DNA from: Treponema sp.
GTDB taxonomy: Bacteria > Spirochaetota > Spirochaetia > Treponematales > Treponemataceae
Length of the DNA stretch: 51,661 nt
NCBI GenBank assembly: GCA_024693715.1
Contig: JAILKS010000002.1
Location: 1-51,661 of the forward strand
Direction of reading: 5' to 3'
Part shown: one piece after another, positions 42,428 to 49,830 of the stretch
Layout: each line of letters opens with the position of its first letter
How positions within the stretch are numbered: position 1 is the first letter of the stretch
Translations under genes and position numbers: made by a program
Notes under the pieces: model-generated
What the model saw: only the letters and a program-made list of their open reading frames with translations
What the model was told of the DNA's origin: nothing
Database searches by the model: none

Positions 42428-43426
42428 ATGAGCAAAGAAATTGAATATTGTCAAAAGGTTGCAGAAGCTTGCCGTAAGGAAGCGCGCAAAAGACTTGTTG
42501 GTCAGGATCAGCTTATTAATGATATTCTTACTGCATTTATTGCAGAAGGACATGTTCTTTTAGAGGGCGTTCCGGGTCTTGCTAAAACATTAACTGTTAA
42601 AACCTTTGCAGAAATTTTAGGCCTTGATTTCAAGAGGATTCAGTTTACTCCGGATCTTTTACCGGCAGATGTTACCGGAACTTTAATTTATGAACAGAAC
42701 AAGGGAACATTTTCTGTACGAAAAGGACCTGTTTTTTCAAACGTAATTCTTGCTGATGAAATCAACCGAGCACCTGCCAAAGTTCAGTCTGCCATGCTTG
42801 AAGCAATGGAAGAAAGACAGGTAACAATCGGAGAAGAAACTTATAAGCTTCCACAGCCATTCTTTGTACTTGCCACACAGAACCCTATTGAACAGGAAGG
42901 TACCTATCATCTTCCGGAAGCCGAACTTGACCGTTTTATAATGAAGCTTGTAGTAAACTATCCTAATGCTGAAAACGAAAGGGCTATAATCCAGTCATGC
43001 GGAAAAGCACCTTATGTTCCTGTAGATAAAATAATCACGCTTGATACAATCAAAGGGATGAGGGCTTTTTCAGATACAATCACCTGTGATACTAACCTCG
43101 TAGATTATATAGTTTCCATTCTTACTGTAACCCGCTCAGATTCACACAAAAATCAAAAGCAGACATCTATGAACTTAACTAAATCAAATGATATAACCCG
43201 CTACATTCATTTCGGAGCATCACCTCGTGCCGGAATCGCAATGATAAAATGTGCAAAGGTACATGCAATGCTCGAAGGACGTGAATTTGTTTTACCAGAA
43301 GATGTAAAGGCTGTAGCGATGAATGTGCTTCGTCATAGGATTGTTCTTTCTTATGAAGCAGCCGCAGATAATGTAACTGCTGACGAAATTATTTCCAGAA
43401 TTTTAGATTATATACCGGTTCCATAA
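42428..43426 (+). CDS. MoxR-family AAA+ ATPase (bat operon)
   Basis: A 332-residue MoxR ATPase, first gene of the bat operon. Walker A GVPGLAKT (about residue 47-54), Walker B LADEINRAPAKVQSAMLEAMEERQ, sensor 1 TQNPIEQEGTYHLPEAELDRF and the C-terminal lid (SPRAGIAMIKCAKVHAMLEGR) are complete. MoxR proteins act as chaperones for von Willebrand-domain partners, which are encoded downstream. The stop is followed after one base by the DUF58 gene. Confidence 0.95.
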   Translation: MSKEIEYCQKVAEACRKEARKRLVGQDQLINDILTAFIAEGHVLLEGVPGLAKTLTVKTFAEILGLDFKRIQFTPDLLPADVTGTLIYEQNKGTFSVRKGPVFSNVILADEINRAPAKVQSAMLEAMEERQVTIGEETYKLPQPFFVLATQNPIEQEGTYHLPEAELDRFIMKLVVNYPNAENERAIIQSCGKAPYVPVDKIITLDTIKGMRAFSDTITCDTNLVDYIVSILTVTRSDSHKNQKQTSMNLTKSNDITRYIHFGASPRAGIAMIKCAKVHAMLEGREFVLPEDVKAVAMNVLRHRIVLSYEAAADNVTADEIISRILDYIPVP

Positions 43427-43427
43427 A

Positions 43428-44324
43428 ATGCAGCATTTATTGTCCCAAAATCAGGATACACTCGTAAAAAAAGCATCTTATCTTCGCATAGCAGCACGTG
43501 AGCTTGCAGAAGGGATGAAAACCGGAAATTTCCGTTCTCTTTATAAAGGACAGGGAATTGAGTTTGCCGGTGTACGTGATTATATTCGTGGTGATGATGT
43601 ACGCTCTATAGACTGGAACGTTACCGCCAGAATGGGACGACCTTACGTAAAGGTTTTTGAAGAAGAACGTGAGCTTCAGATTTTTCTGATTGTTGATTCT
43701 TCCCTTTCAATGCAGCTTGGCTCAAAGCCCCGTACAAAATATGAATCGGCAGCAGAAACAGCTGCCTTGATTGCAATTGCAGCAGAAATGAACAACTGTC
43801 CCATTGGTGCAATTTTTTTTGATGGGAAACTAAATTTTTCATTAACACCACAGCTCGGACAGGAACGTACCATGCTTATTTTGACCCATCTCGATAAAAT
43901 TCCTGATGAAATTCAAAAGGGCTCAATTCTTGGTAATGCGCTCACCGGTGCAGGTAAAATGATAAACAAACGTTCCCTCATTTTTATTCTTTCAGATTTC
44001 AGAAGCTCTGACTGGGAAAAACCGCTCATCTCTCTTGCACATAAAAACGATGTCGTAGCAATGAGAATTCAAAACAGTTTTGATGAACAGCTTCCCGAAG
44101 TAGGTGCCGCAGATTTTATAGATATTGAAAGCTCCACAACAATCACGCTGGAAACAAACAAGGAAAAATTCAAGGAAGACTGGAAGGGCTTCAACAAAAG
44201 CTCTTTATATCAATGGCAGGAGCTCTGCGTAAAGCACGGAGTAACACCTGTTGTAATGCAGACAAGCGATGATCCTCTTTTTGTACTGAGCACTGTATTC
44301 ACTAAAAGCGGAAATTCAATCTAA
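43428..44324 (+). CDS. DUF58 protein (bat operon)
   Basis: A 298-residue DUF58 protein. The defining segment AGVRDYIRGDDVRSIDWNVTARMGRPYVKVFEEERE is at about residues 46-81, followed by a von Willebrand-like core with the degenerate metal site IVDSSLSM. No membrane segment or signal peptide: it acts in the cytoplasm with MoxR. The gene follows moxR by a single base. Exact function is unknown in any bacterium. Confidence 0.93.
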   Translation: MQHLLSQNQDTLVKKASYLRIAARELAEGMKTGNFRSLYKGQGIEFAGVRDYIRGDDVRSIDWNVTARMGRPYVKVFEEERELQIFLIVDSSLSMQLGSKPRTKYESAAETAALIAIAAEMNNCPIGAIFFDGKLNFSLTPQLGQERTMLILTHLDKIPDEIQKGSILGNALTGAGKMINKRSLIFILSDFRSSDWEKPLISLAHKNDVVAMRIQNSFDEQLPEVGAADFIDIESSTTITLETNKEKFKEDWKGFNKSSLYQWQELCVKHGVTPVVMQTSDDPLFVLSTVFTKSGNSI

Positions 44325-44338
44325 GGGAGAAAGGAAAA

Positions 44339-45265
44339 ATGGTCAGCATTCAGACACAACAGATTCTTATCCCGAAAAAAGTATACATTGCAGATAAAGC
44401 AGAACTCAGATGTACTTTTACGACAGATGCTGCTTTCGTCCGTGATGCAACACAACAAAATGATGACATAAATCTTTCAACATCATATTTTATTCGTCCA
44501 CTTGATTCACAGGCCTATGAAATTAATTCTCTTAAGCTTACAAACAGCGGAGCAAACACATATACGCTTTCAATAACTTTCATGCCATGGCAGACCGGAG
44601 AATTCGTTTTTCCTGATTATGATTTAAGTTCTGCCTTGAACAATGACAACGAACAGTTAAATTTAAGCTTCCATGAAGTAATAATCAATTCACTGGCAGA
44701 AGAAAACAATATAAGCAATCTTCAGGAATCCATATCACCGCTGCTTCTTCCAGGAACAACCTATAAGATTTATGGTGGGATTGCAGTTCTTCTTTTATTC
44801 CTGATTTTTTTGATAAGGCTGATAGTAAAGCACAAGGCTGTTGAATTCTTTTTCAAAAGCAAGCTTCTTCAATATAAATACAATAAAAACAAAAAGCTGA
44901 CGATAAAAAAACTTGAAGCAGTCAGACACAATAATACCGACAGTGATAAAATTCTTGCGGCAGGAATTCAAAAAATAATACGTGAATATCTTGAAGTAAG
45001 ATTTGAATATCCTTTTACCAGAACAGTAACTTCAGAACTGATGAACAGCTTTTATACTTCAACACAGCATCAGCTGTCATCTGTTAAAGAGGATGCCTTC
45101 ATAGGAATTGCAGAAACCTTTATAAGAACTGATTACATCCGCTACAGTGATAATGCTTCCTTTAAAAATGATGAAAAATCAGAACTTATTAATAAGCTTT
45201 TAAGAAATATTGATATAATTGAACAGCCCGAAAAAAAGGAGGATAAAGAAACACCAGATGCCTAG
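44339..45265 (+). CDS. BatD/DUF4381-like membrane protein (bat operon)
   Basis: A 308-residue protein with an N-terminal strand-rich domain (1-135) resembling one BatD beta-sandwich, a single membrane segment (about 142-163, GGIAVLLLFLIFLIRLIV), and a basic helical domain of about 140 residues (ILAAGIQKIIREYLEVRFEYPFTRTVTSELM). The layout recalls DUF4381-type partners of Bat proteins. No signal peptide precedes the beta domain, and the start (with AGGAAAA) is firm, so the topology is uncertain. The last 8 bases overlap the next gene. Confidence 0.75.
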   Translation: MVSIQTQQILIPKKVYIADKAELRCTFTTDAAFVRDATQQNDDINLSTSYFIRPLDSQAYEINSLKLTNSGANTYTLSITFMPWQTGEFVFPDYDLSSALNNDNEQLNLSFHEVIINSLAEENNISNLQESISPLLLPGTTYKIYGGIAVLLLFLIFLIRLIVKHKAVEFFFKSKLLQYKYNKNKKLTIKKLEAVRHNNTDSDKILAAGIQKIIREYLEVRFEYPFTRTVTSELMNSFYTSTQHQLSSVKEDAFIGIAETFIRTDYIRYSDNASFKNDEKSELINKLLRNIDIIEQPEKKEDKETPDA

Positions 45266-46259
45266 TTTTCAAAACCCGTATGCATTTTTATGTCTTTTAT
45301 TAATTCCTCTTTTCCTTATCCTTCGTAAACTGAAGCTGTTTTCCAAAATAACCTTCCCCGCTGTTCTTGGAAACTGGAACGGACGTATTTTTACACCGAA
45401 GAATAAATCGCGGAAATATGTTTCTGCTTTCTGCAGGATTTTAAAAATCCTTTCATTTTTGCTTATCATAATTGCATATGCAGATCCTGTAGTCACAAGA
45501 CAGGAAAAAATCTATACATCGCTTGGTACAGACATCATGTTCATTCTTGATACAAGTCCATCTATGGCAGCATACGACATTGAAGATAATCAGCGCCTTG
45601 AAACTGCAAAAAATACAGTTAAATTTTTAGCGACAAATCATGACGGTGCAAGATACGGACTTGTCGTTCTGGGCTCAAACACAAGTGTTTTTGTTCCACC
45701 TACTTCAAATCACAATATATTCTTTAAAAAACTCGAAGAAATTCAGCCCGGAATGATTGGTGACGGTTCTGCAATCGGCGATGGAATCAGCACAGCCGTA
45801 TGTCATCTTGTTTCTTCATCAGCTCCAAAAAAATGTATCATTCTTTTAACCGATGGAGAAAACAACGGAGGTCAGGTTCATCCTCAGACTGCGGCAAATC
45901 TTTCTAATGCAAACAAAATCAATATTTATGTAGTTGGAATCGGAACTAGAGGAACTGTCCCAATTCACTACGTCGATCCTGCAACTGGAAAAGTTTCGTC
46001 AGGAACAATCATTTCAAATTTCAATGCAGGACCATTAAAGCAGATTGCATCTGTTACCGGCGGAAAATATTTTGAAGTAACTACAGCCGAAGAGCTTAAC
46101 ACAACTCTTGAAAAAGTAATCAAAACGGAAAGTGTTGCTCAGAATTTTACATATAAAACAGTCAGTGAACTTTATTACGACAGATTCCTGATTGCGGGCA
46201 TGCTTGTTTTTATTCTGGCATGGATTATAAAACACCTGTTTTTAGGTGAGCTGATTTAA
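45258..46259 (+). CDS. batA: BatA-like von Willebrand membrane protein
   Basis: A 333-residue BatA/BatB-type protein. Two N-terminal membrane segments (5-24 and 60-77), an extracytoplasmic von Willebrand A domain with an intact metal site D98-T-S-P-S102 and the later LLTDGENNGG, and a C-terminal membrane segment (about 307-326). In Bacteroides these proteins were linked to aerotolerance; in spirochaetes the role is unclear. The ATG at 45258 overlaps the previous gene by 8 bases; an in-frame TTG at 45219 is less likely because it would add a Lys-rich stretch before the membrane segment. Confidence 0.9.
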   Translation: MPSFQNPYAFLCLLLIPLFLILRKLKLFSKITFPAVLGNWNGRIFTPKNKSRKYVSAFCRILKILSFLLIIIAYADPVVTRQEKIYTSLGTDIMFILDTSPSMAAYDIEDNQRLETAKNTVKFLATNHDGARYGLVVLGSNTSVFVPPTSNHNIFFKKLEEIQPGMIGDGSAIGDGISTAVCHLVSSSAPKKCIILLTDGENNGGQVHPQTAANLSNANKINIYVVGIGTRGTVPIHYVDPATGKVSSGTIISNFNAGPLKQIASVTGGKYFEVTTAEELNTTLEKVIKTESVAQNFTYKTVSELYYDRFLIAGMLVFILAWIIKHLFLGELI

Positions 46260-46273
46260 GGAGAAAAGTTATA

Positions 46274-47905
46274 ATGACCTGTACACGACCGTATACTTTT
46301 TTTGCACTTTTATTATTAATTCCCGCTCTTTTAATCATCATATTTAAAACAAGAAAATGCAGTGATTACAGTGAAAAACAGATGAAATTCAATAAATCGA
46401 TTCCTGAATTAAAACGCATTTTTAATTTCAAACAGTTAATTTATATACGAACCTTTTTCTTAAGCCTTTCGTGGATTATGCTTACATGTGCGGCAGCAGG
46501 ACTTTACTGGGGAACATATCAGGTACCTGTTCAAAAAAACGGAACAACTGTAAGTCTTGTATTTGATATTTCAAACAGTATGAATGCAACAGACTGTCCC
46601 GGAAAGCTTTCAAGATTAAAAGCATCTGCCGTTTTTGCACAAAAATTAATTGATAAAATTCAGGAAACCCCTTCAAACTCTTCTTCAATTTCTGTTGTTC
46701 TTGCAAAGGGCGATGGCAATGCGGCTATACCGGCCACTCAGGATTACGCAATAATTGAATCTCTTTTATCTGCTTTATCTTCTTCACTGATGACAGTTCC
46801 CGGCTCAAGTCTCGGAAAAGGAATTCTTAAAGCAAAGGAAACTTTCCCGCAAAACTTTTCATCTGCAGGAAGAATCTGGCTTTTTACAGACGGTGAAGAA
46901 ACTGACGGTCATCTGAAAAATGCACTGGTAGAATGCATAAAATCAGGAATCCCTGTTAGTATTATAGGCTTTGGAATGGAAACAGAAAGTTCTGTTTTAG
47001 CGGGAGATGGAAAAACTACAGTTCAAACAGCACTCAGAACAGAAAAAATTCTTTCAATGATTGATGAAATTCAAAAATCCTCTGACTTTTATATGAATCA
47101 GACTCCTGTTATTTTTGTAAATTCAAATGAAAAAGGCTCTGCCATAAAACTCCTTTCACAGTTAAAAACTTCAGATGGTCAATTTGTTTCTTATGAGGCA
47201 AAACCTGTTCCACGCTATAAATTCTTTTTATTTTTTGCACTCGTTTTCTTTGCACTCAATTATTTTGTAGTAGAAATTGATTACTCGAAATTCAAAATTA
47301 ATCTTAAAAAATCAATCGCAGTTTCATCACTTTTTGCGATCTTCCTTTTCAGCGGTTGTAATTCAAATACATTAAAAATTCTTAAAGGTTCATATGCCTT
47401 TAGCCAGAAACAATATGGTCACTCTGTATCATGCTTTCTTGATACACTTGAAAATGCAAAAATTACAAATAATCTTATAGTTGCAGATTACTCACTTTTC
47501 AATCTTGGAACTTCATATCTTATGCTCGAAGAAAACGAAGCAGCCCTCATCAAGTATTCAGAAATTTCCAGTGATGCACCCGATGTCGTAAAATTTACAA
47601 CCTTCTATAACTGCGGAGTAATCTGCCACAAAAACGGTCAATTTGATGAAGCCGCTGATTATTTCAAAAAAGCACTTTCAATTGATAATTCAAACATAAA
47701 CGCAAAAATAAATCTTGAGCTTTCAATACAGATGACTAACGTTGATGCAAAGCAGAACGAAGCAGAAGCAATTCCTGCAAGCACCAATGAATCTTCAGTT
47801 CAGGATATGGAAAATGAAATATTTGAAACAATAAAGGAAAACGATAAAAACCAATGGAAAAACAGCGAAACACAACAGCCACAAAATCTTGCAAACGATT
47901 ATTAA
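46274..47905 (+). CDS. batB: BatB-BatC fusion (von Willebrand plus TPR)
   Basis: A 543-residue protein. Residues 1-330 follow the BatA plan: two membrane segments (7-24, 57-80), a von Willebrand domain with metal site D98-I-S-N-S102 and LFTDGEETDG, and a third membrane segment (about 316-334). It then continues with a lipoprotein-signal-like segment ending in LFSGC (Cys362) and a TPR region (about 365-495, with KNGQFDEAADYFKKALSIDNS) that looks like the separate BatC protein elsewhere. So two genes seem fused, keeping the old signal in the middle. The tail is Glu/Asn/Gln-rich. It overlaps the next gene by 52 bases. Confidence 0.9.
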   Translation: MTCTRPYTFFALLLLIPALLIIIFKTRKCSDYSEKQMKFNKSIPELKRIFNFKQLIYIRTFFLSLSWIMLTCAAAGLYWGTYQVPVQKNGTTVSLVFDISNSMNATDCPGKLSRLKASAVFAQKLIDKIQETPSNSSSISVVLAKGDGNAAIPATQDYAIIESLLSALSSSLMTVPGSSLGKGILKAKETFPQNFSSAGRIWLFTDGEETDGHLKNALVECIKSGIPVSIIGFGMETESSVLAGDGKTTVQTALRTEKILSMIDEIQKSSDFYMNQTPVIFVNSNEKGSAIKLLSQLKTSDGQFVSYEAKPVPRYKFFLFFALVFFALNYFVVEIDYSKFKINLKKSIAVSSLFAIFLFSGCNSNTLKILKGSYAFSQKQYGHSVSCFLDTLENAKITNNLIVADYSLFNLGTSYLMLEENEAALIKYSEISSDAPDVVKFTTFYNCGVICHKNGQFDEAADYFKKALSIDNSNINAKINLELSIQMTNVDAKQNEAEAIPASTNESSVQDMENEIFETIKENDKNQWKNSETQQPQNLANDY

Positions 47906-49260
47906 TAATTGTTGCATTTATATCACTATTTTCTCATCCCTTCCTTGCACAGAATTTTTCAAGTAAGGAGCTTTCAAATTTACAGCTTGTACATGCAGGT
48001 GATTATACAAGGAGACAGAAATTATTTTCAAACACAGATATTACCTTCGAAGTTATAATTCCGTTTTTTAATCCCTCACAGATTGAAATTGAAACTCCGA
48101 TTTCAACCCTGACCGAAATATATAAAACTGTAAAATGCGTTGAAGATTATTCAACAACTAATGCCGGCTCACGCATCGAAGTTTCCATTAATTTTCCCAA
48201 AAAAGGAAACTTCAATCCAAGACCTCTGAAAGTAAAAATCGGCGGGATTCTGGAAGAAATTCCGTTCGAAAAAGTTCAGATTGATTTTAATCCTGATGAG
48301 CAGCCGCCTGTATTAATAATTCAATTTTCAGACGGAACAATACTTTCTTCGGACGATGCATTTTCCGGTAAACCTGTTCTCACGGTTCCTTCAAGAACAA
48401 AACTAAGATTTACCGCAAGCTTACAATATATAGTTCAGCTTCAGGGATATAACTGGGAGCTTCCTGAAAATTCAATGTTTCGACGTATAAGGGAGCATGA
48501 TTTTACACAGACTAAATATATTGATAAGGCAGAAGGTCCGAAAGTAATACCTGTCTGTGATTTTGAATGGACAGTATTAAAAGAAGGTCTCATTCAGTTT
48601 CCCGACCTTGACTTTCAGGTGACGGGTTACAATGGATGTAAAGTATCAGTTAAATTTCCAAATTTTTATGTTGAAGTAACTCCGAATGAAGAAACAAAAA
48701 GCAATAAGGAAAATTCCATTTTTTCTTCTGCCTTCGAAGCCGATGATTCTGATTACAGCGATTTGCTTTCTGAACCAATTCCAATCATGCTTGAAGACTG
48801 CGAAAAGCTCTGTGCCCTGCGTTCCATTGAGAAAAAATCTCTGTCATATAAAGCAAAAAAACAAAGAATCGAGCTTGAAAAAAAGCTTGGACTTCCATCA
48901 GATCAGGGAGAATTTCCGATATTTTTCTTTTATCTTGCAATTACTCTTTTTGCCGTAAGTGCATTCCTTCTCATACTGAACATCCGTCGCAAAGAAATAA
49001 TCAAAATAATTATCCTTAGCCTTATAATTTCGGGATGCTTTGCATTCATCCTTTTTTCTATAACTAAAATCAAGACAACATATGCAATAAGTAAAGGCTG
49101 CACTATTCTTTCCATCCCGGAAGAAATGTCGGAATCAAAATCTGAAATACCTGCAGGAAACAGAGTAGAAGTTAAGGAAAAATCAGGCAGATGGGTTTAC
49201 ATATCCTTAGGCGAAACAGGCGGCTGGTGCAATAAAGATAATATTTTAATAATCAAATAG
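47854..49260 (+). CDS. BatD-like protein with BatE-like TM-SH3 tail
   Basis: A 468-residue protein. A signal peptide (residues about 14-32, ending FLAQ) precedes an extracytoplasmic strand-rich BatD-like region (35-330). Two membrane segments (about 349-369 and 377-396) and a terminal SH3-like domain (about 404-468, with VEVKEKSGRWVYISLGETGGW) follow; that tail is the layout seen at the C-terminus of BatE. The TPR part of BatE is missing here but TPRs are present in the preceding fusion. The start inside the previous gene (52-base overlap) is needed to keep the signal peptide. Confidence 0.8.
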   Translation: MEKQRNTTATKSCKRLLIIVAFISLFSHPFLAQNFSSKELSNLQLVHAGDYTRRQKLFSNTDITFEVIIPFFNPSQIEIETPISTLTEIYKTVKCVEDYSTTNAGSRIEVSINFPKKGNFNPRPLKVKIGGILEEIPFEKVQIDFNPDEQPPVLIIQFSDGTILSSDDAFSGKPVLTVPSRTKLRFTASLQYIVQLQGYNWELPENSMFRRIREHDFTQTKYIDKAEGPKVIPVCDFEWTVLKEGLIQFPDLDFQVTGYNGCKVSVKFPNFYVEVTPNEETKSNKENSIFSSAFEADDSDYSDLLSEPIPIMLEDCEKLCALRSIEKKSLSYKAKKQRIELEKKLGLPSDQGEFPIFFFYLAITLFAVSAFLLILNIRRKEIIKIIILSLIISGCFAFILFSITKIKTTYAISKGCTILSIPEEMSESKSEIPAGNRVEVKEKSGRWVYISLGETGGWCNKDNILIIK

Positions 49261-49271
49261 CGGTAAAAAAA

Positions 49272-49661
49272 ATGGATATGAACGAAATTCTTGAAAATTG
49301 GCTTGATAAATACGGAACTGTTGATAAGGACCAGATTGCCGAACACTCAAAGCATGTTCAGAAGCTTGATGAAAAAAATTATATTCAAAACATGAAATGT
49401 GAAGCTACTTTAGATTTACATGGACTTCATCAGGATGAAGCTGAACATGCCCTGGAAAATTTCATCAATGAATGCATAAGAAAAAATTTACGAAAAGTCC
49501 TGATTATCCACGGAAAGGGCATTCACACAAAGGGAACAGATCCTGTATTAAAAGAAACAGTCCGACGCTTTATAGAATACAACAGACATTGCGGTGCTTC
49601 CGGTCATCCAAAAAGCAATGCAGAAGGCGGAAACGGAGCTACCTGGATAATCCTCAAATAA
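49272..49661 (+). CDS. Smr-domain protein
   Basis: A 129-residue protein. The Smr domain (about 46-127) has LDLHGLHQDEAEHALENFI and LIIHGKGIHTKG, the two blocks of the family. Stand-alone Smr proteins are DNA or RNA endonucleases or ribosome-collision factors; the domain is also known from the end of MutS2. The N-terminal 45 residues are helical and charged. It is the last gene of the bat operon, 11 bases after the BatD-like gene; such placement suggests cotranscription but not a shared function. Confidence 0.9.
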   Translation: MDMNEILENWLDKYGTVDKDQIAEHSKHVQKLDEKNYIQNMKCEATLDLHGLHQDEAEHALENFINECIRKNLRKVLIIHGKGIHTKGTDPVLKETVRRFIEYNRHCGASGHPKSNAEGGNGATWIILK

Positions 49662-49810
49662 AACAAACAGTAAATATCCTATGAATTATTAAAAATCTTT
49701 TTTACATTTTTTTTTATCAAGGTTGAAAAAAGCCTTAAAAAACATTAAATTATATGCGAAGAATTGTGTTTAAATAAATATGATTCTATTGATTTTTTAG
49801 AGGTATTTAA

Positions 49811-49830
49811 ATGACATTAAATGACATTAA
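49811..49830 (+). repeat. Tandem 10-base duplication over the pckG start codon
   Basis: atgacattaa occurs twice in a row at 49811-49820 and 49821-49830. The first ATG opens pckG; the second is in another frame. AGAGG upstream is best spaced for the first. The duplicated ATG may compete for ribosomes or be a trace of slippage. Confidence 0.9.

Noticed and set aside
42349..42435. Upstream in-frame start of the aminotransferase at 42435 or 42372
   Set aside because: Both lie upstream of, or inside, the consensus promoter that ends 9 bases before the ATG at 42348, and the 42435 start would overlap the divergent MoxR gene.
45219..45257. Longer BatA-like protein from a TTG at 45219
   Set aside because: It would add a Lys/Arg-rich leader inside the preceding gene; the ATG at 45258 gives the standard BatA N-terminus.
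47854..47905. Possible frameshift between the BatB-BatC fusion and the BatD-like gene
   Set aside because: Both proteins are complete, and the second needs its own start to have a signal peptide; a 52-base overlap explains the data.
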